Shown here: piece after piece, positions 34,880-44,153 of the stretch
How positions within the stretch are numbered: position 1 is the first letter of the stretch
Layout of the letters: each line of letters starts with the position of its first letter
Assembly: GCA_036796975.1 (NCBI GenBank)
Contig: DAIRBY010000001.1
Location: forward strand, 62,001 to 126,000
Reading direction: 5' to 3'
Length of the DNA stretch: 64,000 nt
DNA from: UBA8190 sp003453695
Lineage (GTDB): Bacteria > Actinomycetota > Acidimicrobiia > Acidimicrobiales > UBA8190
Program-made: the position numbers and the translations under genes
The notes under the pieces: generated by a model
The model's input: the letters and a program-made list of their open reading frames with translations, nothing else
Told to the model about the DNA's origin: nothing
Databases searched by the model: none

Positions 34880-35998
34880 GTGCACACCGAGCTCTGCGAC
34901 CGACTCGGCATCGAGTTCCCCATCTTCGCCTTCACGCACTGCCGCGACGTCGTTGCCGCGGTGACCAATGCCGGGGGTATCGGCGTCCTCGGTGCCATCG
35001 GGTTCTCCCCCGAGGAGCTCGAGATCGAGCTGGCGTGGCTCGACGAGCATGTGGGGGACAAGCCCTACGGCGTCGATATCGTGATCCCCGGCAAGTACGA
35101 GGGCATGGGCGAGACCGACCCGGTCCGACTCGAAGCCCAGCTGCGGTCGATGATCCCCGACGACCACCGGCGCTTCGCCCGCCGCCTGCTCGACGAGCAC
35201 GGCGTGCCACCCGTGCCCGAGGCCGAGCGTCGCAGCGGGCTCATGGGCTGGACCGAGGCCACCGGCAAGCCCCTGCTCGAGACGGCGCTCAGCCACGACA
35301 AGGTGGCGCTCGTCGCCAACGCCCTGGGCACGCCGCCACCCGACGTGGTGGACACGGTGCACGAGCGCGGCCTGCTCATCGGCGCCCTGGCCGGTTCGGT
35401 CCGCCATGCCTTGCGGCACCGCGACGGCGGCATGGACTTCTTGGTGTGCCAGGGCACCGAGGGTGGCGGGCACACCGGGGAGATCGGCAGCCTGGTGCTG
35501 TGGCCGGAGGTGATCGACGCCGTGGCTCCGCTCCCGGTGCTGGCGGCGGGAGGGATCGGCACGGGCCGGCAGATCGCCGCCGCTCTGGCCATGGGCGCGC
35601 AGGGAGTGTGGACGGGCACGCTGTGGCTCACCGTGGAGGAGTCGGACGTCTCCCCCGGCCAGCTCGAGTCCTATCTCGCCGCCTCCAGCGCCGACACCGT
35701 GCGGTCCCGGTCCTTCACCGGCAAGCCCTGCCGGATGCTCAAGAACGACTGGACCGAGGCCTGGGACGGCCCTGACTCGCCCGGACCCCTCCCCATGCCG
35801 CTCCAGATGATGGTGGCCATCGAGGCCGTGGGGGCGGGCCATCGCCACCCGGACACCGCCAAGGACGTGGCCTTCAACCCCTGCGGCCAGATCATCGGCC
35901 GGGCGACACGGGTCCGCAAAGCCAGAGAGGTGGTCTTCGACCTGGTGGAGGAGTACGTGGAGGCGGTGGAGCACCTGGCGGCGGGTCTCAAGACTTGA
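34880..35998 (+). CDS. Nitronate monooxygenase family flavoprotein
   Basis: A 372-residue FMN-dependent TIM-barrel protein of the nitronate monooxygenase/2-nitropropane dioxygenase family, which detoxifies alkyl nitronates. The phosphate-binding and catalytic region reads CQGTEGGGHTGEIGSLVL, with the likely catalytic His in GGGHTG, followed by LPVLAAGGIGTGRQIAAALA and GAQGVWTGT. The GTG start at 34880 has a GGAG ribosome site upstream. Some family members are acyl-CoA-linked oxidoreductases, so the exact substrate is open. Confidence 0.85.
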   Translation: MHTELCDRLGIEFPIFAFTHCRDVVAAVTNAGGIGVLGAIGFSPEELEIELAWLDEHVGDKPYGVDIVIPGKYEGMGETDPVRLEAQLRSMIPDDHRRFARRLLDEHGVPPVPEAERRSGLMGWTEATGKPLLETALSHDKVALVANALGTPPPDVVDTVHERGLLIGALAGSVRHALRHRDGGMDFLVCQGTEGGGHTGEIGSLVLWPEVIDAVAPLPVLAAGGIGTGRQIAAALAMGAQGVWTGTLWLTVEESDVSPGQLESYLAASSADTVRSRSFTGKPCRMLKNDWTEAWDGPDSPGPLPMPLQMMVAIEAVGAGHRHPDTAKDVAFNPCGQIIGRATRVRKAREVVFDLVEEYVEAVEHLAAGLKT

Positions 35999-36148
35999 CC
36001 GCAAGACCCGGTGGGGACACGGCGTTTCCCTGCGTGGGGGCGCGCCGTCGTGGTGCAGCAGGCAGGTCCGCGTACTCCCCTCCTGACATCCCATGCAGCG
36101 CGCACTCCGACACTCCGTAACCGCCCCCGGCCTGTACTGTCCAGCGCC

Positions 36149-36925
36149 ATGACGGTCTCCGACGATCCAGCGGCGCGCCGGCACGGACCGGGATCGCCCT
36201 CGTCGGTGTCTCCGGCGCTGGAGCGGACCTCCGAAATGCCCGTCGACGGCCACGCGGCCCGAGGAAACGGCGTGGGCACGACCAACCCGGGAAGCTGGCA
36301 ACAGGAGCTCGTCCGCCGGCTGGTGCTCCGACCGGTGCGCGGCGTCATCGCCGGGCTCCTGGTCGGCCTGCTGTTCGGCCTCATCGCCGGGGACTACATG
36401 GTCCAGGGGACCACGACCTACACGAGCCAGACTGTCGTCCTCCTCGACAACCCGCTGGGCATTGCCACGGCGGGTGATGCCGGCACCCTCATCAAGCTCT
36501 CCGAACTCCGCTACAAGTACGCCAGCCTGGCGTCGACCGATGCCATTGCCCAGCCGGTGGCGGCGACGCTGCACGTGCCGGTGGGGGTCGTGCTCGGTTC
36601 CGCCTCGGTCCAGGTCCCGGCGAACTCGCTCCTTCTGGTCGTGCAGGGCACCTGGACCACGCCGGTCTTCGCCCAAGCGTTGTCGAAGGCGATGGCCCAG
36701 GACATCATCCAATACATCAACACCGAGAACTCGGCGTACAACATTCCGGCGTCCAACCAAGTCATCGCTTCGATCGTCAACCCTGCTGTGGGCGCTGTGC
36801 CGTCGCACCCGTCTGCAACCCGGGGTATCGCCGTCGGTCTCGTCGTGTTCGTCGGCACCGCCCTCATCGCCTTCGCCGTCTATCAGTTGGTGGTCGCAGA
36901 CCCGAACCGGCGACGCCCCAGCTGA
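36149..36925 (+). CDS. Wzz-like polysaccharide chain-length/co-polymerase membrane protein
   Basis: A 258-residue protein with a polar N-terminal tail of about 60 residues and two membrane helices (GVIAGLLVGLLFGLIAGDYM and GIAVGLVVFVGTALIAFAVY). They flank an extracytoplasmic domain with conserved-type YTSQTVVLLDNPLG. This architecture matches Wzz/YveK-type subunits that set polysaccharide chain length. No tyrosine kinase domain is fused. The next gene, 21 bases downstream, is a Wzy-like membrane protein, which supports the call. The frame is open further upstream, but ATG 36149 is the first sensible start. Confidence 0.65.
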   Translation: MTVSDDPAARRHGPGSPSSVSPALERTSEMPVDGHAARGNGVGTTNPGSWQQELVRRLVLRPVRGVIAGLLVGLLFGLIAGDYMVQGTTTYTSQTVVLLDNPLGIATAGDAGTLIKLSELRYKYASLASTDAIAQPVAATLHVPVGVVLGSASVQVPANSLLLVVQGTWTTPVFAQALSKAMAQDIIQYINTENSAYNIPASNQVIASIVNPAVGAVPSHPSATRGIAVGLVVFVGTALIAFAVYQLVVADPNRRRPS

Positions 36926-36946
36926 CCGCCCCCTAGGTACGCCACC

Positions 36947-38791
36947 GTGCCTCTGCCGGTTATCTATCTCCTGACCGCGGCCGGCGTCGTCATCGCCCTG
37001 TGGGCTCCGCTCGAGATCGGCTTTGCCGCCGTGCTGGGCGCCTGGATGTTGATCCCTTCGGGGCTCATCCTCCCCGGCCTCCTCCACATCTTCCTGGTCG
37101 ACCGGCTGATCCTCGCCGCGTTCGTCCTCCGCCTCGTCGTCCGGGCCGGGCAGCCGGGCGAACCGAATGCTTCGGCCTATCGCCTGACGCCCTTGCACGC
37201 GGCATGGGGAGTGCTGCTACTGGTCGGCTACGTGGACGGGGCGATCCTTTCGTCCAGCTCGCTCCATTACAACCTCGACGTCTGGCTCATCCTCGTCGAT
37301 TGCTGCGTCCTGCTGGTCGCCGCCCTGGCGGTGCTGCGCACTGTCGGCATCTGGCGGGTGCTGCGCCCGGTCACCGTGGTGGTTGCCGTCGCCGCCGGCA
37401 TCGGCATCATCGAACGGATCACGGGTCACGGGTGGGGCGCCTACCTGTCCGAGCACGTCCCGGCCGCCTACCAGTCGTCGCTCATCTTCGGGCTCGCCTC
37501 CCGGGGGGGGAGCTTCCGCTCCCAAGGGGCGGCCGCCTTCGCCGTGGAGTTCGGCTGGGTCCTGGCCATGCTGCTCCCCATCGTGGCGGTGTCGGTGAGC
37601 GTCTGGATCGGCCGCCATCGGAATTGGGGCCTACGACGTCAGGTGCTGCTGCTCGTGCCCGTCGGCGCCGCGGCGGTCATCGTGCTCAGCGCCTCGCGGA
37701 GCGCCGAGATCGGCGCCGCTGCCGCCATCGTCCTGCTCGTGCTCATCGCAGGCGCCCCCCGGCGGATCACGGCGGCCGTCGTCGCGCTCGCCCTGGCCGG
37801 GCTGACCACCTTGGCCGTCGACCCGTCACTGATCGTCAATCCGTTCTCGACCGCCAGCTCAAACTCCATCGAGAGTCGATTGGTGAGGCTCCGGTTCTTG
37901 TTCGGTCTCGTCCGTCACCATGCGTTCTTCGGCCTCGGTTACACCGGGTTCCACACCGTCCTGGTGGGCCTCGACGACGCCTATGCCGAAACCTACGGCC
38001 AGCTCGGCATCCTCGGCCTCCTCGCCTTCGGGAGCGTCCTCGTGACGTCACTGGCCCTGGCCCTCCGCACGCTGCGCACCGGCCGCCGTTCCTCCGAACG
38101 GCAGTTGGGCGCAGCATGCGTGGTGGGCATCGTGGCTGCGGCAGCGGCCGCCGCCGGCTACGACCTCACCGTCACCGAACAGTCCATGTGGACGCTGGTC
38201 ATCCTCGGCGCTGTGGCCGTGGTGCTCGGCGAGCAGCTGCCGGTCCGGCAGACCGTGCCGAAATCCCCGGCGCGCGCCCTGCTCCCGGTGGCCGGCGCCG
38301 CCGCCGGTGCCCTGGCCCTGGTCCTGTCCCCCGTAGGCTGGTCCCGTTCCTATTCCGTGTACCTGATCTCTCCGGCGGAGCTCGCCGTCCAAGCTCCGGA
38401 GAACAACGGCTTCCTCGGCACGGTGCTGGCCAACACCGCCTGCGGCTATCTCGACGCTCGGCCGGCGACGGCGGGAACCCAGCTGTACTGCACCCAGCCG
38501 ACTCTGTACGAGACGGGCGTGTGGCAGGACCAGGTCACGGTCCAGATCGCCGGGCCCAGCGCCAGGCTGGTCGCCGCCGAGACGCGCCGGGCCCTCGGGC
38601 TCTTCCAGAGGCTCCATTACCCGACCGTGGTCGCCGACGGCCCCGCCGAGTCGGGCAGACCGGCCTGGGCCACCACGGCCCCCGTGTCCGGCGCCGCCGC
38701 CGGCTTCATGGCGGCCCTCGTCGTGCCTCCGCTGCGGCGCCGCCGGGTTCCCACCCGGGCGGCAGCGGTGGCCCCCGCCTACGTCGCGTAA
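36947..38791 (+). CDS. O-antigen polymerase/ligase-like membrane protein (Wzy/WaaL type)
   Basis: A 614-residue integral membrane protein with about eleven to twelve hydrophobic helices. It contains the periplasmic-loop pattern of the O-antigen ligase superfamily near FFGLGYTGFHTVLVGLDDAY, followed by AETYGQLGILGLLAFGSVLV. A C-terminal soluble domain of about 150 residues (around 470-580), between the last two helices, is unusual in the family and unassigned. The GTG start at 36947 follows the Wzz-like gene. It probably polymerises or ligates lipid-linked sugar units. Confidence 0.72.
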   Translation: MPLPVIYLLTAAGVVIALWAPLEIGFAAVLGAWMLIPSGLILPGLLHIFLVDRLILAAFVLRLVVRAGQPGEPNASAYRLTPLHAAWGVLLLVGYVDGAILSSSSLHYNLDVWLILVDCCVLLVAALAVLRTVGIWRVLRPVTVVVAVAAGIGIIERITGHGWGAYLSEHVPAAYQSSLIFGLASRGGSFRSQGAAAFAVEFGWVLAMLLPIVAVSVSVWIGRHRNWGLRRQVLLLVPVGAAAVIVLSASRSAEIGAAAAIVLLVLIAGAPRRITAAVVALALAGLTTLAVDPSLIVNPFSTASSNSIESRLVRLRFLFGLVRHHAFFGLGYTGFHTVLVGLDDAYAETYGQLGILGLLAFGSVLVTSLALALRTLRTGRRSSERQLGAACVVGIVAAAAAAAGYDLTVTEQSMWTLVILGAVAVVLGEQLPVRQTVPKSPARALLPVAGAAAGALALVLSPVGWSRSYSVYLISPAELAVQAPENNGFLGTVLANTACGYLDARPATAGTQLYCTQPTLYETGVWQDQVTVQIAGPSARLVAAETRRALGLFQRLHYPTVVADGPAESGRPAWATTAPVSGAAAGFMAALVVPPLRRRRVPTRAAAVAPAYVA

Positions 38792-38899
38792 CTCCGCCCC
38801 GGAGGACCAGAGGTGTCCTGGAGGGGTGCCGTCGGTGAGGTTGTGGGGCCTGGGCCGTTACCTTTGGTGCCGCCGCCAAGAAATGGGCCTGCTCTACCC

Positions 38900-39754
38900 A
38901 TGACCGCCATCGCCACCGCATCCCATACGGGGGGAGGAGACTCCCTTCCCGTCCTCGAGCTCAACGGAGAATCCACTTCCCCGTTGAAGCTCGGACGTGA
39001 CCTCTGGGTCTGGCGCGAGCTCCTCGTCCTCCTCGCCCGCAAGGAATTCCACGTCAAGTACCGCCGCATGTCCTTCGGCACGATGTGGGCCGTCGCCCTC
39101 CCCCTGCTCCAGTCGCTCGTGATGGCGACGGTGTTCTCCCGCCTGGTGCGCTTCAGCGTGCCCCACTATGCCGCCTTCATGCTCTCTGGGATGGCGGCTT
39201 GGACGTACTTCTCCACCGTGTTCCCGGCAGGTTCGACGGCCATAGCCGGCAACAGCGCTCTGTCGACCAAGGTGTACTTCCCGCGGGCGCTTCTCCCACT
39301 CGTGCAGGCCACCACCGCCCTGTACGGGTTGGTGATCATGTTGGCCATCGTCCTCATCCTGAGCGTCCCGCTCGGCGCCCATCTCGGGGCGGCGGCGCTC
39401 CTGTTCGTCCCCGGCGTCGTTCTCCTCGTGGCGTTCACGTCCAGCCTCGTGCTCACGGCGGCCGCGCTGCAGGTCTACTTCCGTGATGTGGGCTATATCG
39501 CCAATGCTCTCGTGCTCCTGCTCATGTACCTGTCACCCGTCATCTACCCCCCCAGCCTGGCGCCGCACATCGTGCAACCGGTGCTCACCGCCAATCCCAT
39601 GACCGGCATCCTGGACCTGTTCCACGCCGCCATCGGCGTGCACTCGCCTCTGCTCCTCCCCCTGGTGGTCACGGGGCTGTGGTCGGCCGGACTTTGGGCT
39701 GCCGCGGTCGTACTGCACAGCCGCTTCGATCGGGTCTTCACCGATCTCCTGTGA
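38900..39754 (+). CDS. ABC-2 polysaccharide export permease (Wzm-like)
   Basis: A 284-residue membrane subunit of a polysaccharide/polyol-phosphate ABC exporter. After about 35 polar residues comes the family start ELLVLLARKEFHVKYRRMSF, then six membrane helices and the late motif LVLLLMYLSPVIYPPS followed by NPMTGILDLFHAAI. I chose ATG 38900 over an upstream GTG because the extra 29 residues are Pro/Gly-rich and lack homology. It forms a transporter with the ATPase gene 33 bases downstream and would export a lipid-linked glycan. Confidence 0.88.
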   Translation: MTAIATASHTGGGDSLPVLELNGESTSPLKLGRDLWVWRELLVLLARKEFHVKYRRMSFGTMWAVALPLLQSLVMATVFSRLVRFSVPHYAAFMLSGMAAWTYFSTVFPAGSTAIAGNSALSTKVYFPRALLPLVQATTALYGLVIMLAIVLILSVPLGAHLGAAALLFVPGVVLLVAFTSSLVLTAAALQVYFRDVGYIANALVLLLMYLSPVIYPPSLAPHIVQPVLTANPMTGILDLFHAAIGVHSPLLLPLVVTGLWSAGLWAAAVVLHSRFDRVFTDLL

Positions 39755-39787
39755 GCTGACGTACGGACCGGCACGGAGAAGCTGACC

Positions 39788-40999
39788 ATGGGAACCGCCA
39801 TCGAGCTGCGAGGCGTCGGAAAGCGCTACACGAAATACGACGACCTTCCCCTTCTCGTCACCACCATGTCCCGGATGAGCCGCAGGAAGCGGCGTTCCAA
39901 GCTGTGGGCAGTGCGCGGAGTCGACTTCGAGATCGCCCAGGGGGCGAGCTTCGGCATCATCGGCCGTAACGGCTCGGGCAAGACCACGCTCATGTCGATG
40001 ATGGCGGGCGTCACCGCCCCCACCGAGGGCTCGCTCCGGATCAGGGGGCGCATCGCGCCGCTGATCGCCGTCGGTGTCGGGTTCCACCAGGAGCTGACCG
40101 GCCGGGAGAACGTCTACCTGAACGCCACCATCCTGGGCCTGACCAAGAAACAGGTCGACGAACGCCTCGACTCCATCGTGGACTTCGCCGAGATCGAGTC
40201 CTTCATCGATACCCCGGTCAAGTTCTATTCGTCGGGGATGTTCGTCCGCCTCGGATTCGCGGTGGCCATCCACTGTGACCCGGACGTCGTGCTCGTGGAC
40301 GAGGTGCTGGCCGTGGGGGACCTCGGCTTCCAGGTCAAATGCCTGGAGCGCATGGCCAGGCTGGTCGAGGGCGGGACGACCGTGGTCATGGTCAGCCACA
40401 ACATGGCGGTGTTGCAGCGGCTGGCGGAGCGGGTCCTGCTCATGGACAGCGGACGGCCCGTCTACCTCGGCGCCCCCGAAGCCGCCATCGCCAGATTCCA
40501 CGAACTGCTGGACGAGCAGCCGGCAGGCATGGTCAACGAGTTCTCGGGTGTGCGATTCGAGCCGGGGGTCGTCGAGGTCACCTCGGTGGAGCTCGCCGGT
40601 CCCGACGGCGAGCCCGTGACCCAGGTGGAAGCAGGGACGCCGGTCACTGTCCGGCTCACGGTGAAGACGACCACCCCCCTCCCGGCAGTCGCCGTGGGCT
40701 ACACCTTCACCGGTCCCGACGGACAGGTCGTGTACATGGATTCCAACATCGACCGGCCCTTCGGGCCCGTGCCGGCCGGCGAGCGGCTGTCGTTCACCAT
40801 GTCGATCCGGGCGTCGCTGCCGACGGGCAGCTACTCGGTCAACGCCTGGGTCCAGCGTCCCCTCAAGTCGCTCCTGGCCAGGAGCCGGAACGTGTCCTTC
40901 TACGTGACCGGGCGCACGACGGTGAAAGGGGCGGCGGACCTCGGAGGCGTGATCACCATGGACGAGGTCTCCTCCGAGCTCCCCGAAGCCGTGTCGTGA
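39788..40999 (+). CDS. ABC polysaccharide exporter ATPase (Wzt-like) with C-terminal glycan-binding domain
   Basis: A 403-residue ATP-binding subunit. Walker A is FGIIGRNGSGKTTLMSMMAG, the signature loop reads YSSGMFVRLGFAVAI, Walker B is DVVLVDEVLAVGD and the H-loop is VMVSHNMAVL. Residues from about 250 form a beta-rich C-terminal domain (VTVRLTVKTTTPLPAVAVGY), as in Wzt proteins that recognise the end of the exported chain. The GTG of the next glycosyltransferase overlaps its stop by four bases. Confidence 0.92.
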   Translation: MGTAIELRGVGKRYTKYDDLPLLVTTMSRMSRRKRRSKLWAVRGVDFEIAQGASFGIIGRNGSGKTTLMSMMAGVTAPTEGSLRIRGRIAPLIAVGVGFHQELTGRENVYLNATILGLTKKQVDERLDSIVDFAEIESFIDTPVKFYSSGMFVRLGFAVAIHCDPDVVLVDEVLAVGDLGFQVKCLERMARLVEGGTTVVMVSHNMAVLQRLAERVLLMDSGRPVYLGAPEAAIARFHELLDEQPAGMVNEFSGVRFEPGVVEVTSVELAGPDGEPVTQVEAGTPVTVRLTVKTTTPLPAVAVGYTFTGPDGQVVYMDSNIDRPFGPVPAGERLSFTMSIRASLPTGSYSVNAWVQRPLKSLLARSRNVSFYVTGRTTVKGAADLGGVITMDEVSSELPEAVS

Positions 41000-43056
41000 C
41001 CAGGCGCCCGCGCGTCGACGTCGGTGTCGTCACCTGGAACAGCGCCGGGCTCACCTCTGAGGCGCTGCGCCGGCTCGTCCATTCCGACCAGGGAGTCGAC
41101 CTGCGCGTCCTGGTGTGGGACAACGCCTCCGAGGACGGCACGGCAGAAGCGATAGCGGCGGCGACGCCCGACGTCGAGGTCATACGGAGCCCGGAGAACC
41201 TCGGCTTCGCCAAGGCCGTCAACCACCTCGTGAAGCGCTCCGACGCCCCGTGGTTCTTCGCCCTCAACTCCGATGCCTGGCCCGAGCCGGGTGCCATCGG
41301 CAGGCTGGCGGCAATCGCCGCCCCCCCCGAGCGGGGCGAGCCGCTGGTGAGCGCCAGGGTGAGCGTGACAAGGGTCGCCGCGGCCCCGAGCGCCAGCGCC
41401 GAGATCGNNNNNNNNNNGCTGGCGGCAATCGCCGCCCGCCACGAGCGGGCCGCCGCCATCGCCCCCAAGCTGCTCCGGCCCGACGGCAGCCTGGAGCACT
41501 CCACCCATCCCTTTCCAAGCCTGGCCATGGGGCTCGTGGACGCCGCCGGGCTGCGCCCCTTCCTGCCGCGGCGTTGGGCGGACGACCGCTGCCTCGAAGG
41601 GGTGTGGGGCCACGACCGGCTGCGCCAGGTCGACTGGGCCGTCGGCGCGGCACTCCTCCTTCGGCGCCGCGCGCTCGATGCGGTCGGGGGCTTCGACGAG
41701 CGGTTCTTCATGTACCAGGAGGACCTGTACTGGTGCTACCGGGCGCGCGCCCTCGGGTGGGAGATCTGGTTCGAGCCGGCGTCGGTGGTGCGTCATGTGG
41801 GCGGCGTCTCGGGCCGGCGCCGCTTCGGCGAGCAGCGGGCCGTCCTCGAAGACGTGCATCTGCGCTGCATGCTGACCGAGACGATGGGGGCGCCCCGTGC
41901 CTCCGTTCATCACGCCCTGCAGACCACGGCTGCCGCCCGCAGCTACGCCCGTGCCCGTCTCGCCGGCGAACCCGGGGAGCGGGCCTACTGGCGGGTGCAG
42001 CTCCGGGCTGCTCTCGGCCTCGTGCGCCCGCCTGTCCCCGCCGACCCCGACGCCTGGGCCGCCGAGGACGCGCCGAACGGTGACGGGACGCCGGACACCG
42101 TTCCCCTGGTGACCGTGGTCGTGCCCACCCACGACCGCTACGAGAGTCTGGAGCGGCTCGTACGCGCCCTGGAGACGCAGACCATGGCGCCGGGCTCGTT
42201 CGAAGTGGTCATCGTGGACGACCCCTCTTCGGAGGGGGCCTGGTCGGAGTTGGTCCGGATCACCCGGTCGTCCACCTGCGCCGTGCGCCCCGTGCGCACA
42301 CCGAGGGACTGCGGCCCTGCGGTGAAGCGGAACGTGGGATGGCGCACAGCCAGGGCGTCGGTGGTCGCCTTCACCGACGACGACTGCGTCCCCGACCCCA
42401 AGTGGCTGGAGATGGGGCTGGCCGCCTTCGAGGGCCGCCCCCGCATCGTCGTGGGGAGCACCCGCCCCCCCGACGACCAGCTGGCGCTCATGGGCCGCCC
42501 CTTCGCCCGCGCCATGGAGGTCGACCGACCCCTCTTCTTCGAAACCTGCAACATCTTCTACCGCCGGCGCGACCTCGAGGCGGTGGGCGGGTTCGACGAA
42601 CGCTTCCGCCTCCCCGCCGGCGAGGACACCCATCTCGGGTTGCGCGTGAGCGAGCTCGGCATCGAGCCGGTCTTCGTCGAGGACGCCCTCGTCCACCACG
42701 ACGTCCGGCCCGGAGGCAGCCGTGCCGCCCTGGCCGAAGCCAGGCGCTGGATCGACCTCCCCCTCGCCCTCAAGGGCCGGGCCTACGCCCGCTACGAGAG
42801 GGTCCACCGCCGAATCTTCTGGAAGCGCTCGCACCCCCCTGCCATCCTGGCCGCCGTCGGGCTGGTTCTCGGGCTTCGGTGGCGGACGGCACTGGCGTTG
42901 GTGGTGCCGTGGGTGGCCTACCGGCTCCGGCGTGACCCGGTGTGCGCCGACCCCGTCGAGCGCGTGTCCACCCTTCCTGCGGCACTGGCCGTCGACCTCA
43001 CCGAAGTGGTCACCATGGTGCGCGGCTCGCTCCGCCACCGGACCCCGCTTCTGTGA
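40996..43056 (+). CDS. Tandem two-domain GT2 glycosyltransferase (contains assembly gap)
   Basis: A 686-codon frame with two GT-A family 2 domains. The first (about 1-350) starts VDVGVVTWNSAGL and has FFALNSDAWPEPGAIG and GGFDERFFMYQEDLYWCYRA. The second (about 375-600) starts VTVVVPTHDRYESLERLVRA, with FTDDDCVPDPKW and GGFDERFRLPAGEDTHLG, and is followed by a C-terminal hydrophobic segment. Codons 104 to 141 contain a 10-N gap and a duplicated flank. Removing the 114 bases 41304-41417 restores a continuous sequence (GRLAAIAARHERAAAIAPKL) and about 648 residues. The start overlaps wzt and the end overlaps the next gene, so it belongs to the export operon. Confidence 0.8.
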   Translation: MTRRPRVDVGVVTWNSAGLTSEALRRLVHSDQGVDLRVLVWDNASEDGTAEAIAAATPDVEVIRSPENLGFAKAVNHLVKRSDAPWFFALNSDAWPEPGAIGRLAAIAAPPERGEPLVSARVSVTRVAAAPSASAEIXXXXLAAIAARHERAAAIAPKLLRPDGSLEHSTHPFPSLAMGLVDAAGLRPFLPRRWADDRCLEGVWGHDRLRQVDWAVGAALLLRRRALDAVGGFDERFFMYQEDLYWCYRARALGWEIWFEPASVVRHVGGVSGRRRFGEQRAVLEDVHLRCMLTETMGAPRASVHHALQTTAAARSYARARLAGEPGERAYWRVQLRAALGLVRPPVPADPDAWAAEDAPNGDGTPDTVPLVTVVVPTHDRYESLERLVRALETQTMAPGSFEVVIVDDPSSEGAWSELVRITRSSTCAVRPVRTPRDCGPAVKRNVGWRTARASVVAFTDDDCVPDPKWLEMGLAAFEGRPRIVVGSTRPPDDQLALMGRPFARAMEVDRPLFFETCNIFYRRRDLEAVGGFDERFRLPAGEDTHLGLRVSELGIEPVFVEDALVHHDVRPGGSRAALAEARRWIDLPLALKGRAYARYERVHRRIFWKRSHPPAILAAVGLVLGLRWRTALALVVPWVAYRLRRDPVCADPVERVSTLPAALAVDLTEVVTMVRGSLRHRTPLL
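41304..41323. repeat. Left copy of gap-flanking duplication
   Basis: This 20-base sequence recurs exactly at 41418-41437, immediately right of the N gap. Similarity continues imperfectly for about another 15 bases before the two diverge. The sequence after this copy is best read as a wrong contig tip. Confidence 0.7.
41408..41417. other. Assembly gap of 10 N
   Basis: Ten Ns inside the tandem GT2 gene mark a scaffold join of unknown true length. The frame happens to stay open across it. The reverse strand of the 83 bases to its left reads as a hydrophobic peptide (ALALGAAATLVTLTLALTSG), unlike the host gene. Confidence 0.95.
41418..41437. repeat. Right copy of gap-flanking duplication
   Basis: Exact 20-base match to 41304-41323, beginning on the first base after the gap. 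This copy continues into sequence that fits the glycosyltransferase fold. Confidence 0.7.
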
Positions 43057-44153
43057 GGATCGCGCTCGTCCACCCCTATCCATGGCCGGAGGTGCGTCGG
43101 GGGGCTGAGCGCTACCTGGAGGACCTCTCCGCCTACCTCGCCGGCCACGGCCACGAGGTCACGGTGGTGACCGGCACCCATGGCCGACCGACCGAAGAGC
43201 GGACCGCCTCGGGGGCCCTCGTGGTCCGGCGCCGCTTGGTTCGGCGCGGGGAGCGGTTCGGGTTGTCGGAGGTGGAGACCTTCGGTGTCGCCGCCCTGGC
43301 GCCGCTCAGGGCGACGGGCGCCGACGTCGTCCACGCCTTGGTGCCATCGGCGGCACTGGCGGGCCGGCTGGCGGGCCGCCGGACGTTGTACACGGTCCTC
43401 GGTCACCCGAGCCCCGAGCAGCTCCCGGAGCGGGTCGTCCCCCGCCGGCTGCTCCTGGGCGCCGTCCGCCGGGCGACGGCCGTCGCCACCTTGAGCCGCG
43501 CCTCGGCCGAGGCGCTCGAGGCGGTCGTGGGTCGCCGGCCGGTGGTGTTGACCCCCGGGGTGCGTCTCGAGCAGTTCCCCCCCGAGCTCGCTCCCCGCAC
43601 CGGGCCTCCCACCGTCCTCCTCTCGGCCTCCCTGAAGGACCCGCGCAAGCGGGGCCCCCTCGTGCTCGACGCCTTCGCCCGGCTGCGGCGACGGCGACCG
43701 GACGTCCGGCTCGTCCTCTCCGGCGAAGGAGGCCCGGGTGCCCTCGACGGCGACCTCGCTTCGGCGGTGGAGGTGGCGGGCACGGGGAGTCCGGAAGAGG
43801 TCCCGGGCCGCTACCGGGCAGCGACGGTGACGGTGCTCGCCTCGGCCCACGAGGCCTTCGGGTTGGCCCTGGTGGAGTCCCTGGCCAGTGGGACCCCGGT
43901 GGTGTGCACACCCGACGGTGGCATGCCCGAGATCGTCGATCCCACGGTGGGCACGGTGGCGCGCCACAGCAGTGCCGAGGCGCTGTGCGATGCGCTGGAC
44001 GACGCCATCGATCTGGCTGCCGACCCGGCCACCCCTGCACGATGCGTGGAGCGGGCCCGGCGATGGGACTGGGGGACCGCGGTCGGTCCCGCCCATGTCG
44101 AGGTCTACGAAGCCGTGCGCACCGGACGGCGCGAGATCGCCGCCCTCAGCTGA
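43053..44153 (+). CDS. Glycosyltransferase family 4 protein
   Basis: A 366-residue GT-B enzyme starting RIALVHPYPWPEVRRGAERY, with the C-domain LSASLKDPRKRGPL and the EX7E block HEAFGLALVESLASGTPVVC. The GTG at 43053 overlaps the stop of the tandem GT2 by four bases, making it the last gene of the rightward polysaccharide unit. Its 3' end overlaps the converging GT2 gene by 49 bases. Donor and acceptor are unknown. Confidence 0.85.
   Translation: MRIALVHPYPWPEVRRGAERYLEDLSAYLAGHGHEVTVVTGTHGRPTEERTASGALVVRRRLVRRGERFGLSEVETFGVAALAPLRATGADVVHALVPSAALAGRLAGRRTLYTVLGHPSPEQLPERVVPRRLLLGAVRRATAVATLSRASAEALEAVVGRRPVVLTPGVRLEQFPPELAPRTGPPTVLLSASLKDPRKRGPLVLDAFARLRRRRPDVRLVLSGEGGPGALDGDLASAVEVAGTGSPEEVPGRYRAATVTVLASAHEAFGLALVESLASGTPVVCTPDGGMPEIVDPTVGTVARHSSAEALCDALDDAIDLAADPATPARCVERARRWDWGTAVGPAHVEVYEAVRTGRREIAALS

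Noticed and set aside
41304..41437. Direct repeat as a sign of a mobile-element target site
   Set aside because: There is no transposase, terminal inverted repeats or element body; the repeat is tied to an assembly gap.
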